43,978 nucleotides of DNA from Azohydromonas aeria (GTDB lineage Bacteria; Pseudomonadota; Gammaproteobacteria; Burkholderiales; Burkholderiaceae_C). The stretch is from assembly GCF_009760915.1 (NCBI RefSeq), contig NZ_VIDQ01000061.1, positions 1 to 43,978 of the forward strand, read 5' to 3'. Made by a program: the position numbers and the translations under genes. Below the pieces are notes generated by a model, which was given only the letters and a program-made list of their open reading frames with translations, was not told the DNA's origin and made no database searches. How positions within the stretch are numbered: the stretch's first letter is position 1; every line of letters begins with the position of its first letter. Below, piece by piece: positions 32,670-41,746 of the stretch.

Positions 32670-33812
32670 TCAATCCGTACCGCTGATACACAGCCTGTCG
32701 CGGCCGGCCCGCTTGGCTGCATACAGCGCCGTGTCGGCTCGGCGCAGGAGCGCATCCAGGTCCATGTCGGCGTCCTGCAACAGTGCCAACCCACTGCTGA
32801 AGCTCACCGGGCTGCCCAGTTGCGCCTGCCCCGCACGCTGCAAGAGCGTACGCAGCCTGGCGTCCACTTCCATGGCCTGTGCCTGGTCGCAGTGCCGCAG
32901 CACCACCAGGAACTCCTCACCACCCCAGCGGCAGCTCAAGTCGGTCTGGCGCAGGCACAGCCGCAAGTGCTCGGCCGTCAGCTGCAGCACCTTGTCGCCC
33001 ATCTCGTGGCCCAGCGTATCGTTGATGCGCTTGAAGTGGTCCAGGTCCACTAGGATCAGGGCCAGCGGCTCATGGTGGCGGCGTGCCATCGCGAACGCCA
33101 GCCCGGCGTGCTCCATGGCGCCACGCCGGTTGAGCAGCCCGGTCAGGCCATCGGTGATGGCCAGCTGCTGCAGCGCTGCGCTGGCTTCCTCGTGCCAAGC
33201 CGCGAGCAACGCCATCGTGATCAGTGCCAACGCCACGTGCTGCAGAACCGCCCCGGCGACGTTGAGCGGGTGCGGGGTGCGCAACTCGGGGTACAGCGAA
33301 GTGAAGAAAGCGCCCAGGATGCCGCGACCCAGCGTCACCACCATCAGCGCGGCGGCGGCGACGAGCACCACACCGCGCCAGCGGCGCCCTTTCTTGCCGG
33401 CCGGCCAGGCACAGGCCAGCACGATGGCACCCAGCATCGCAGCCAACCCGGCGTTGGACCAGCCTACGCGCCAGGCGTAGCTGTCAAAGCCCAGCCCGTA
33501 GCCCATGGGGGTGAGGAACGCCACGGCCCGCACGAAATTGCACCCGGGACGACGCTCCAGCCAGCAGTCGATAGCATGCCAGATCGACACGAGGCTCGCA
33601 CCCAGCAGCGTGATCCACAGGGTGGACAGAAACCGGTCGTGGACCGCGCGTGCCAGCAACAGGGCGACCCAGGCCAGGGCCTGCAACACGGCCGCGCCAA
33701 TCATCCAGCGAGCGCCTGGGCTGCTGCGTGTACCTACCAGGATCGGAAGCGCGACGGCGCTGGCGAACACTCCAGCCAGCATCGTTATGAGAGCAGTTTG
33801 AATATCGAGCAC
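32670..33812 (-). CDS. Membrane-bound diguanylate cyclase (GGDEF)
   Basis: The 380-residue protein has about six N-terminal membrane helices (residues 1-210) and a GGDEF domain from about residue 215 (ITDGLTGLLNRRG, then LILVDLDHFKRINDTLGHEM). The active site reads WGGEEF, a functional variant. RQTD five residues before it is the RxxD product-inhibition site, so feedback by c-di-GMP is expected. It should make cyclic di-GMP from GTP at the inner membrane. The GTG start at 33812 has AAGG about eight bases upstream. It appears to be a single-gene unit. Confidence 0.9.
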   Translation of the reverse strand: MLDIQTALITMLAGVFASAVALPILVGTRSSPGARWMIGAAVLQALAWVALLLARAVHDRFLSTLWITLLGASLVSIWHAIDCWLERRPGCNFVRAVAFLTPMGYGLGFDSYAWRVGWSNAGLAAMLGAIVLACAWPAGKKGRRWRGVVLVAAAALMVVTLGRGILGAFFTSLYPELRTPHPLNVAGAVLQHVALALITMALLAAWHEEASAALQQLAITDGLTGLLNRRGAMEHAGLAFAMARRHHEPLALILVDLDHFKRINDTLGHEMGDKVLQLTAEHLRLCLRQTDLSCRWGGEEFLVVLRHCDQAQAMEVDARLRTLLQRAGQAQLGSPVSFSSGLALLQDADMDLDALLRRADTALYAAKRAGRDRLCISGTD

Positions 33813-34139
33813 AGCACTGGCCTTTTTTTCAATCGGGCAGCCCGATCACACTGCGCAGCGGTTGAAGGCAAGTCGATATGGTGCTGCTGCATATTCCCTC
33901 AGCTCGCTGGTAAAGCACAGACATGGACGTCCTTCCCGCTGTTTGCGTTTATCAGCACTGGCGGCACTGGCCTGAAAAATACTTTGCTCAAAGTGCAAAG
34001 TGCACGCACAAGGCAATGGTTCGATAAAATGCTCAAAGAAAAACTGGGTGACATCACACGGAATAGCGGCAAGCACGCCACGAGGTGTGCATGGAAGCAA
34101 GAGTGGCTTGCAACTATCGATTGATCGGTGCTTGCATTG
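33813..34139. other. Lower-GC intergenic stretch without a recognised gene
   Basis: The stretch is visibly poorer in G+C than its neighbours. Open frames on both strands have no ribosome sites or protein-like features. It may hold promoters for the diguanylate cyclase. Confidence 0.4.
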
Positions 34140-34409
34140 TCATTTCAGCAAACTCTCGATGAATCTTTTCCAGATGCTTGGTCGCGGTTGCGCTATTTCT
34201 CGGGTGTCCTTGCCCCCTTGGAGATCGCTGTCGTTGAAGGCACGGTTTTCATGTTTGTCCACTGACTGGCCATTGGCATGAATGCCTTGTACCCACCCTT
34301 CCAGCCATGCTCTGGCCTCTGCTGTGCCACTGGGATAGGGAAGCTTGCTGTCCATGGATTGACCCGCATGGAAGCCTTCCATCCAGATCTTCTTCTTGTC
34401 GATCGACAT
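34140..34409 (-). CDS. RMF-like small protein, copy 1 (89 aa)
   Basis: From ATG 34409, with GGAAG six bases upstream, the protein reads MSIDKKKIWMEGFHAGQSMD, then KLPYPSGTAEARAWLEGWVQ. The spacing G-F-x-AG, PYP, W-x-x-GW-x-x-G matches ribosome modulation factor, which pairs 70S ribosomes into inactive 100S dimers in stationary phase. It is longer than E. coli RMF (55 residues), with a charged tail ending SIWKRFIESLLK. A second protein of this kind is encoded at 39225-39464. Whether either binds ribosomes is unknown. Confidence 0.65.
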   Translation of the reverse strand: MSIDKKKIWMEGFHAGQSMDSKLPYPSGTAEARAWLEGWVQGIHANGQSVDKHENRAFNDSDLQGGKDTREIAQPRPSIWKRFIESLLK

Positions 34410-34784
34410 ATTGTCTTCCACCAACGCTCTGAGAGGGGAGCTCTTGTAATTTCCTGCGCAGGCGTTTTTGTTTCATGCTTCGGAGCGCAAATGTGTTGCA
34501 CATCAGAGCCCCACAATAAACCGGCACCGTCATACTGCTGAGCGCACGAAACACCTTCTCAGAATTTCAATAAATCAAAGCCATGAATTCGGGTGCCGAC
34601 CTTGTTCAGGCAATCGTGAGCAACGTCGCGTAGAAATTCTTCCACGATTGACTTTTCCCATAGGAACCTTCGACAAACGAGGCCTGCCATTAAGAGCTTG
34701 TGCCCCGGCACTTGTGAAATGTTTGTGTCGCACCTGCTCCTCGGACAGAGTGGACGGCCGGCGCTCCGGAGTTCTGCTTGCCGG
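34410..34784. other. Lower-GC intergenic stretch without a recognised gene
   Basis: AT-richer DNA upstream of the RMF-like gene and downstream of the PAS kinase. It probably contains the promoter of the RMF-like gene. Short frames on both strands lack support. Confidence 0.4.
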
Positions 34785-37121
34785 CTACACCAGCCCGAAG
34801 GGCAATTCCACGCTGAAGATGCTGCCCTGCGCCGGTTGGCTTTGCACGGCCAGCGTGCCGCCCATCATGTCGACCAGGCGGCGCACGATGGACAGCCCCA
34901 GTCCCGTGCCGCCGAAGCGCCGCGTCGTGGTGCTGTCGGCCTGCATGAACGGCTCGAAGATGCAGGCCTGCTGCTGCGCCGTGATGCCGATCCCCGTGTC
35001 CTGCACCTCGAAGCGCAATGTCACGTGTGAGCCTTCGTTCGCCAGTGGCAAGGCACGCAGCGTGACGAGGCCCTCGTGAGTGAACTTCACGGCGTTGCTC
35101 AGCAGGTTGAGCAGCACCTGCTTGAGCCGCAGCGGATCGCCGCGCAGCCGCGCCGGCAGTTCGGGCGCGGCCTGCAGCCGCAGCTCGAGCCCCTTGGCAT
35201 CGGCCTGGGGCTGCATGAGCGCGCACACGGCATCGAGCACCGCTGCGGGTTCGAAGACGGCTTCCTCCAGCTGCATCACGCCCGACTCGATACGCGAGAG
35301 GTCCAGCACGTCATCGATCAGCGCCAGGAGTTGCTCGCCGGCCTGGCGGATGGGGCCGACAAAGCGCACCATGTCCTGGGGCAGCTGACGCTGCAGCAGC
35401 AGCTCGCTGAGCCCGATAACGGCATTGAGCGGCGTGCGCAACTCGTGGCTCATGTGGGCCAGGAACGCACTCTTGGCCTGGCTGGCAGCCTCGGCCTCGC
35501 GGGTGCGCTGGCGCAGCGTCTCCTCCATCGCCTTGCGCTCGCTGAGATCGGTGATGCTGGCGATGAATCCAGCAGCGGCTCCCTGGTCAGCGCCCAGCAT
35601 GCCGAAGCTCACCAGGGCGGGAAACCGTGTGCCGTCAACGCGCACGCAGGTGAATTCGCCCCGGTGCCGTGCCCGTCGGTCGCTGGTGTTGCCGTTTGTG
35701 CCGGGCGCCAGCAGGCCCACCAGCTCCGCCGGCAGCCAGTGGGCATCGGCACGCAGTTCCTCCACCAGCAGGAACTCCAGCACCTCTCGTCCCATCGCCT
35801 TTGCAGCGGGCAGGCCCAGCATGCGCTCCGCAGCCGGATTGAGCAGGGTAATACGCCCTGCGGCGTCCGCGGCCACGATGGCGCTGGCGGCCGTGTCGAG
35901 GATCAAACGCAGCTCGGCCGTGCGTTGTTGCACGCGCTGCTCCAGCTGCTGCTGGGTGCAGTACTGGTCATGCACGTCAATGGCCGTGCCGAACCAGAGC
36001 GAAGCGTGACCTTGGGCATCGAAACAGGGCTCGCTGCGCGCCAGGTGCCAGCGCCAGGCGCCATCGTGGCGGCGGATGCGGTGCTCGGCCACGAAGCTTG
36101 TCCGTGCCTGCAGCGCCTGGTGCCAGCGCTGCAGCGACGCAGGCCGGTCTTCGGGGTGGATGACCACCAGCCAGCCCAGACCCAGTGCCTGGCTCATGTC
36201 CTGGCCGGTGTACTCGCTCCAGCGTCCATTGAACCACTGGACGCGCCCACCAGCGTCGTTGCTCCACAGCAAGTCGGGCACCAGGTCCGCGATGGCGCGA
36301 AACCGTGCCTCGCTCTCGCGCAACGCCTGTTCGGCCACGCGCCTGTCATGGATGTCCACCGATACCCCGAACCAGCGCAGGATCTGCCCACTGGCCGGAT
36401 CACGGTAGGGCGCCGCACGCACGAGAAACCAGCGCCACTGGCCGCTGGCCGAGCGAAGCCGCATCTCGGTCTCGTAGGGACGTCCCTCGCGACGGGCCTC
36501 ATTGAAGACCATGGCACTCGGGCGCACGTCGTCCGGATGGATGAAACGCGCCACATCGCCAACGGAAGTCGCCGCTCCGATGGGCACACCGGCGTACTCG
36601 GTCCAGCGCTGGTTGACGTAGAGCGTGGCGCCCTCTGCATCCGTGATCCACAGGATCTGCGGTACCGCGTCAGCCATGAGGCGCAGCTGGTGCCGGTGTT
36701 CGTGCGCCAATGCCGTCGACTCCAGCAGCGTGGCCAGCACGCCCGCAACGCGGCCTGCTTCGTCATGCAGCGGTGCCAGGCCCAGCGACCATGGCGCGCC
36801 CATGTTCGCGGCGACTGCGCCAAGCTCGCGCGCCACGACGGGCTCGCCCGTGTGCATGACCCGCTCCAGCAGCGGCGACAGCGGCGTCCAGGCATCGTGC
36901 CAGGCCTGGGCAGCGGGCACGCCCAGGGCCGTGTGCCCGGCATCGAGCAGTGCACAGGCTGCGTCGTTGGGAATCTGCAGCAGCTGCGGCCCCCACCACA
37001 GCAGGCTGGGACGGCCACTGGCCAGGCATTGCGCCACGGCAGCACGCAGGCTCATGGGCCATGTCTGGACCGCGCCCAGTGATGTGGTTTCCCAGGCATG
37101 GCAGTGAACCTGGTGCGCCAT
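34785..37121 (-). CDS. Multi-PAS sensor histidine kinase
   Basis: About 778 residues. Order: an N-terminal GAF/PAS-like region (WETTSLGAVQTWPMSLRAAV with LLWWGPQLLQIPNDAA), then PAS/PAC repeats (ITDAEGATLYVNQRWTEYAG; SNDAGGRVQWFNGRWSEYTG; ADAAGRITLLNPAAERMLGL), a HisKA box (FLAHMSHELRTPLNAVIGLS, phospho-acceptor His) and an HATPase domain (NLLSNAVKFTHEG, DTGIGI, FGGTGLGLSIVRRLVD). It ends at SVELPFGLV with no receiver domain and has no membrane helix, so it is a cytoplasmic sensor. The frame stays open to 37250 (TTG). I chose ATG 37121 because the first domain begins a few residues after it; ATG 37184 is also possible. Confidence 0.88.
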   Translation of the reverse strand: MAHQVHCHAWETTSLGAVQTWPMSLRAAVAQCLASGRPSLLWWGPQLLQIPNDAACALLDAGHTALGVPAAQAWHDAWTPLSPLLERVMHTGEPVVARELGAVAANMGAPWSLGLAPLHDEAGRVAGVLATLLESTALAHEHRHQLRLMADAVPQILWITDAEGATLYVNQRWTEYAGVPIGAATSVGDVARFIHPDDVRPSAMVFNEARREGRPYETEMRLRSASGQWRWFLVRAAPYRDPASGQILRWFGVSVDIHDRRVAEQALRESEARFRAIADLVPDLLWSNDAGGRVQWFNGRWSEYTGQDMSQALGLGWLVVIHPEDRPASLQRWHQALQARTSFVAEHRIRRHDGAWRWHLARSEPCFDAQGHASLWFGTAIDVHDQYCTQQQLEQRVQQRTAELRLILDTAASAIVAADAAGRITLLNPAAERMLGLPAAKAMGREVLEFLLVEELRADAHWLPAELVGLLAPGTNGNTSDRRARHRGEFTCVRVDGTRFPALVSFGMLGADQGAAAGFIASITDLSERKAMEETLRQRTREAEAASQAKSAFLAHMSHELRTPLNAVIGLSELLLQRQLPQDMVRFVGPIRQAGEQLLALIDDVLDLSRIESGVMQLEEAVFEPAAVLDAVCALMQPQADAKGLELRLQAAPELPARLRGDPLRLKQVLLNLLSNAVKFTHEGLVTLRALPLANEGSHVTLRFEVQDTGIGITAQQQACIFEPFMQADSTTTRRFGGTGLGLSIVRRLVDMMGGTLAVQSQPAQGSIFSVELPFGLV

Positions 37122-37866
37122 GGCCCCCGGGACTGCAGCGCCGCCCTGCGGTCTTAGGTCCACGAAGCGCTCCTTGCCGAGCATGGCAGTGCCGCACGGC
37201 AACGTGTTGCCCTGCACCAGATACCGCTGCGCACTTCGTTGATGTGGCAACTGGATGAACCATCGCGGTTCCTCCTTGGCGACACCTGCACTTCAACGGC
37301 ACCTTGCAGCCAAGCGCAGCGCTTCTCTTCCTCACCAATGTCGCTCAGCGGCCTGGCTGCCCGCACACAGCTCGAGCCGACGCCACAGCGAGCGTTGGCC
37401 CCGGGCGTTGTTGCTGGTTGGGGAACGGGTCGATTGGTGCTGGCTCGGCAGCAAGCAGCCCAGCCGTGCCCTGGATCAGGAAGCGCTGTCTGCGCCGGCA
37501 GCTTCTTGGTCCCAGGTGGCGTAGTACCCCACCGGCATGGTGGCTTGAGGTGGCACCCACAAAAACAAGCTTGCCCGACGGATGGCGGGATGACACCGCG
37601 TGCACGGCTGCGCAGGACCCTCCTGGGCTTGAAACTCCACGATGCGTTGGAGCACATGGGCCATGTCGCACCGGTGCTGCGCGATGCTGCACCCACGTCA
37701 ATCCGCCGTTGCCTGTGGAAAATGATTCCGCCCCACCCGGTGAAAGCGCCGTGCTGCGCATTGCGCGCTCTGGCAAGCACAGGAACTGCAGATGGACCCG
37801 CCTGGAGATTGCCGCTGCAAAGAACCAGGTACTGCGTCATCGAGACCGAAAAGCAGGGGGCGGCTC
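37122..37866. other. Stretch without a supported intact gene
   Basis: Several overlapping frames on both strands span this region; none resembles a family I know. A 62-codon minus-strand frame at 37476-37664 contains CTRCH but lacks a signal peptide. It probably includes decayed sequence plus the promoter of the PAS kinase. Confidence 0.4.
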
Positions 37867-37970
37867 AGGTTGCTCGAACAGCTGAAATGCAGCGACTGCG
37901 CTACGACACGACCAAAGCACAAGCGCTGCTTGATGCCGTACAGGAGCGGCTTCATCCGGCACTGCGATGA
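37867..37970 (+). pseudogene. Decayed fragment of the small coiled-coil family
   Basis: The frame ending at TGA 37968-37970 reads VARTAEMQRLRYDTTKAQAL followed by LDAVQERLHPALR. It resembles the second half of the protein at 38347-38553 (IKELKRLGYDTTEEERTLTS followed by MKEAVWNAYAEL), including the rare string YDTT. No start with a ribosome site is in frame, so it is probably a truncated third copy. Confidence 0.45.
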
Positions 37971-38346
37971 TGACGTGGCTCAGGCCGCTGCAGTGAGGCG
38001 CCAACGCATCGCCAACATGCAGGCAGACAGCGGTAGTGGTGGTGGCATGAGCCTCAGGAAAGCGACACGGATGCCAGCATTCTGGGACTGTATGTCGCAA
38101 GTCTCCCTGCCCTTGATAAGCCTGGAGTATGCAGAGGTCTTCCGTCAAAAGGCAATCCTACAGGAGCAGTGAGCGCGAAATGAACATGACGGTCGTGTCG
38201 GATCGATCGACCACTGCTGCGTCAGCGCCTGCTCAACGTGACCCCCAAGAAAAGGATTGGAGCTGAAATTCGTGTTGCAGGGCCGGCATGCTCATGGGTC
38301 TCAAGGACTGGCCTGCTACAAGGTCAGCAACAAGGACGGCGAGAAG

Positions 38347-38553
38347 ATGCAGCAGTACGAGACTGCGCTGGAGAGGGCCCAGCGACTGGCCAGGGAAAGC
38401 GAAGGCCCGGCAGCGACGCAGGCAACGTGGATCAAGGAGTTGAAGCGCCTGGGTTACGACACGACAGAAGAGGAGCGCACGCTGACCAGCATGAAGGAGG
38501 CAGTGTGGAACGCCTATGCGGAATTGTCCTGTCAGCAGACCATCGCCCAGTAG
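38347..38553 (+). CDS. Small coiled-coil protein (68 aa), paralogue of 31708-31917
   Basis: MQQYETALERAQRLARESEG is followed by IKELKRLGYDTTEEERTLTS and MKEAVWNAYAELSCQQTIAQ. It is strongly helical and charged and shares its N-terminal pattern MQ-YET-LERA-R with the gene at 31708. ATG 38347 was chosen from this match; the frame is open back to 38257. Function unknown. Confidence 0.55.
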   Translation: MQQYETALERAQRLARESEGPAATQATWIKELKRLGYDTTEEERTLTSMKEAVWNAYAELSCQQTIAQ

Positions 38554-38666
38554 CAGCAGTACCCAACTCGCTGCGCCTTTTGTCCACGGACTGCGATGTT
38601 CATGGTCTGGTTGTGCCGTTTGCTGCGCAACTACACCAGCGGCCGACTAATTCAGGCAGCCAGCAA

Positions 38667-38864
38667 TCAACGAGACTTGGCAGCCCACTGCATCACGAGT
38701 GCTGCCTCGGCACCAAAACGCTCGCGCAGCGCGAAGATCTCGCTGCGCACCTGTCCCAGCGTCAATTCACCACGCCAGGCGCGCTGTTCCAGGTCAGCCA
38801 TGGCCGACAGGTATTCAGCAGGCGGCCCCTCCGGAGAAAGGCGAAACATCGAGGTGTTTTCCAT
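38667..38864 (-). CDS. Small hypothetical helical protein (65 aa)
   Basis: From ATG 38864 the frame codes MENTSMFRLSPEGPPAEYLS, then AMADLEQRAWRGELTLGQVR and SEIFALRERFGAEAALVMQW, with a short basic end. Amphipathic helices and normal residue use suggest a real protein. No family recognised; the ribosome site is weak. Confidence 0.4.
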   Translation of the reverse strand: MENTSMFRLSPEGPPAEYLSAMADLEQRAWRGELTLGQVRSEIFALRERFGAEAALVMQWAAKSR

Positions 38865-39224
38865 GATCGGTCTTTTGGTCGTGAGTGCCAGGCCAAAGGG
38901 TGCTCGTTCAGCTTCACAGCCGACGAACACCGTTCACTTCTGGACTTGCTGCGATGCAGCAATTGTTGTTCCCTTGAGGTTGGGAGCCAACCCGGAAACC
39001 ACGTAAGTCCAAACCCTGGTTGTAGAGGGCACAGGCTGGCGCTCGGAAACAGGTCTTTACGGTGGGATCGCCGACACCAGTGCCCTTGGCTCGCCTGCTC
39101 CAACCGGGACGTCGCAGCAGCAGCGCGCCTTGTGAAATGTCGGCGCTTGAGGCGTAAGCTGGCTCAACTCGCGGCAACGGACGGCGCACCGTTGAGCCAC
39201 GCCGGGCGGCAGCAAGGCAGGAGC
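38865..39224. other. No supported gene
   Basis: Frames crossing this stretch are shadows or run-ins to the RMF-like gene. I see no RNA gene or repeat. Confidence 0.35.
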
Positions 39225-39464
39225 ATGGCAGGAGACAAGCGGACGCTAAGAGCAGAAGGCTTTGCCGCAGGGCAGCGCGTGGGCAGTCGATGCCCGTATC
39301 CGCCTGGCTCCAAGGAGGCGGCATATTGGCAAGCGGGCTGGGTGGTGGGGGTTTGCGAACGTGTCAAGACCGAGGAGCGCCACGACAGCCAGCCTCACAA
39401 GTGGCGCCGCATCCTGAGGGTGCTGCAGGCCCTGGTCAGGCCTGTTGCCAAGTCCCGGTCCTGA
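39225..39464 (+). CDS. RMF-like small protein, copy 2 (79 aa)
   Basis: MAGDKRTLRAEGFAAGQRVG is followed by SRCPYPPGSKEAAYWQAGWV and a basic tail (KWRRILRVLQALVRPVAKSR). The GF-AG, CPYP and W-x-x-GW elements match ribosome modulation factor (GYQAG...CPY...W..GW). It shares pattern and layout, including a basic amphipathic tail, with the protein at 34140-34409. AGGAG just before ATG 39225 supports this start, although the spacing is short. The longer frame from 38238 is not supported. Confidence 0.65.
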   Translation: MAGDKRTLRAEGFAAGQRVGSRCPYPPGSKEAAYWQAGWVVGVCERVKTEERHDSQPHKWRRILRVLQALVRPVAKSRS

Positions 39465-39574
39465 CAGAAGCTCATGCCTGTCCGTTGAACCAGCGATCCA
39501 CAGCGCATGCCGATCGCGCCATGAGCTTCGGCCGAATTTTTGAATTCCGAGCCAGCCCGGCCCGGGTGCCGCGG

Positions 39575-41746
39575 CTAGGGGCGGCCGCGGGACTGGAGCA
39601 GTGCGGTCACCGCGGCCACGGGCTGCGGACGGTGGAAGCGGTAGCCCTGCGCCCGGGTGCAGCCCATCTGCCACAGCAGCGTGGCCTGCTGCTCGTTTTC
39701 GATGCCCTCGGCCACCACGGTCAGGCCGAGCTTGCGGGCCAGCTCGATGACCGCGCCGGCGATGGCGGCGCTGCGGAGGTCATCGGCAATCTCGGCCACG
39801 AACGAGCGATCGAGCTTGAGCTCGTCCACCGGGAAGCGCTTGAGATAGGACAGCGACGAGTACCCGGTGCCGAAGTCGTCGATGGACAGCTGCACGCCCA
39901 GCGCCCTGGCCTGCGCCAGGTTACGCAGGCTGACCTCGACGTCGCGCATGAGCACGCTCTCGGTGATCTCCAGCTTCAACCCGGCCGGGTCCACGCCGGT
40001 GTCGCGCAGCAGCGCGCCCAGCGCGGGCATGAAGTCCTCGCGGCTGAACTGCTCGCTGGAGACGTTGACGGAGATGGGCGGCGGCTCCAGGCCCTGCGCA
40101 CGCCATGCGGAGCTTTGCCGGCAGGCCTGGCGCATGACACACTGGCCCAGGGGCACGATCAGCCCCGACTCCTCGGCTGTCTCGATAAAGTACGCCGGCA
40201 TGAGCAGTCCGCGTCTGGGATGCTGCCAGCGCACCAGGGCTTCCAGCGCAACGATGGCGCGGGTAGTAGCGGCCACGATGGGCTGGTAGTGCAACACCAG
40301 CTCGTCGTGCTCCAGCGCATGGCGCAACTCGTGCTCGACAGCCAGCCGCTGCGCCATGCGCTCGCTCATCGAGGCGCTGTAGAAGCTGAAGCGGTTGCGG
40401 CCCCTTCTCTTGGCGTCGTACATCGCCATGTCGGCCGCCCGCATCAGCTCTTCGGCGTCCAGCGCGTCCTGTGGATGCAGCGCGATGCCCAGGCTGGGCG
40501 TCACCAGCGTGGCGTGCTCGGCCAGCATGAAGGGCTCGCTGAAGGCTCGCAGCACCCGCTCGGCCAGCGTGGCCGCACCTTCGGCGCTGGTGACGCCCTC
40601 GGCCACGATGCAAAACTCGTCGCCGCCCAGCCGCGACAGCACCGCATCGCCAGCGCCCGGCACGGGCGGCTTGATGCGGGCCACGCCGTCGTCCCGCCGC
40701 AGCCGGTGCTTCAGGCGCTGCGCCACGGAGCACAGCAACTGGTCGCCCACCGAGTGGCCCAGCGTGTCGTTGATGCGCTTGAACTCGTCGAGATCCAGCA
40801 ACATCAGCGCGAGCCCAGGGCTGCCCTCCCCTGACTTCTGCAGCGCCTGCGCGATGCGCTCCTGCAGCCAGGCGCGATTGGGCAGCCCGGTGAGGCTGTC
40901 GTGGTAGGCCAGGTGCCGGATGCGCTCCTGCACAACGTGCCGCTCGGTCACGTCTTGCACGGTGCCGTGCACGGTCAAGGCCGCGGTGGCGGTGCGGCGG
41001 GCGCGGCCGCACAAGCGAACCACGCGCCGCGGCGTGCCCGGCCGCACCCCGACCGCGTAGTCGGCCTCGACGGTCGCGCTCCTGGCGTCGGCGGCCGCGA
41101 GCAATGCTTGCCGCCACTGCTGCCGGTCGCCCTGCGCCAACATCGCGAAGAAGGCATCGAAGCCCGAGTCCACCGGCGGCAGCCCCTCGTGCTCCAGGAT
41201 GCGCAGCGCTTCCGGCGAGGCCTGCACCGAGTCCCGGGCCACGTCCCACTCCCAGCTGCCGAGGCCCGCCGCGCGCTGCGCCTGCGCCAGCCGCTCGCGG
41301 CTCTGGGCCGCATCGCGCAGTGCCTGCGCCGAGCGCAGGACGTAACGCAGCCGGTGCGCCAGGATCTCCCAGTTAATGGGCTTGGCGATGAAGTCGGTCG
41401 CGCCGGCGTCGTAGGCCTGGGCCACCGAGGTTGCATCGTCGTGCCCGGTGAGCACGAGCACCGGGATCTCCGCACCGCCCGGGCGCGAGCGCAACAGGCG
41501 GCACACGCTAAGGCCGTTCATGTCGGGCAGGCCGATGTCGAGCAGCACGAGGTCAGGCAGCGAGGCGGTGAAGGCCGCGATGGCGGCGGCACCATCGCCT
41601 GCGGCCTCGCAATCGATGCCCACGCGCGCGAGCGTGGCACGAAGCATCAGCCGCGCGGAGGTATCGTCGTCGACGACCAGCGCCCGCGGGCGCTGATGAC
41701 TGGAAGAGTTCATTGAATCAAAGAAAGTGGCTGTGCCGTCCGTCAC
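39575..41746 (-). CDS. REC-PAS-GGDEF-EAL response regulator
   Basis: 723 residues. The receiver domain comes first (PRALVVDDDTSARLMLRATL, phospho-acceptor Asp in LPDLVLLDIGLPDMNG, Lys in FIAKPINWE). A PAS-like segment (AAGLGSWEWDVARDSVQASP) follows, then GGDEF (RLGGDEFCIVAEG) and EAL (ALEALVRWQHP, ISVNVSSEQF, DDFGTGYSSLSYLKRF). Both c-di-GMP synthesis and breakdown motifs are intact; the RxxD inhibition site is absent, replaced by a PPVPGAGD insert. The GTG start at 41746 overlaps the upstream kinase stop by four bases (GTGA), making this the kinase's likely partner. Confidence 0.9.
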   Translation of the reverse strand: MTDGTATFFDSMNSSSHQRPRALVVDDDTSARLMLRATLARVGIDCEAAGDGAAAIAAFTASLPDLVLLDIGLPDMNGLSVCRLLRSRPGGAEIPVLVLTGHDDATSVAQAYDAGATDFIAKPINWEILAHRLRYVLRSAQALRDAAQSRERLAQAQRAAGLGSWEWDVARDSVQASPEALRILEHEGLPPVDSGFDAFFAMLAQGDRQQWRQALLAAADARSATVEADYAVGVRPGTPRRVVRLCGRARRTATAALTVHGTVQDVTERHVVQERIRHLAYHDSLTGLPNRAWLQERIAQALQKSGEGSPGLALMLLDLDEFKRINDTLGHSVGDQLLCSVAQRLKHRLRRDDGVARIKPPVPGAGDAVLSRLGGDEFCIVAEGVTSAEGAATLAERVLRAFSEPFMLAEHATLVTPSLGIALHPQDALDAEELMRAADMAMYDAKRRGRNRFSFYSASMSERMAQRLAVEHELRHALEHDELVLHYQPIVAATTRAIVALEALVRWQHPRRGLLMPAYFIETAEESGLIVPLGQCVMRQACRQSSAWRAQGLEPPPISVNVSSEQFSREDFMPALGALLRDTGVDPAGLKLEITESVLMRDVEVSLRNLAQARALGVQLSIDDFGTGYSSLSYLKRFPVDELKLDRSFVAEIADDLRSAAIAGAVIELARKLGLTVVAEGIENEQQATLLWQMGCTRAQGYRFHRPQPVAAVTALLQSRGRP

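Noticed and set aside
37476..37664. A 62-codon frame with CTRCH, possibly a small c-type cytochrome
   Set aside because: It has no signal peptide or ribosome site, and a single CxxCH in a random frame is not sufficient.
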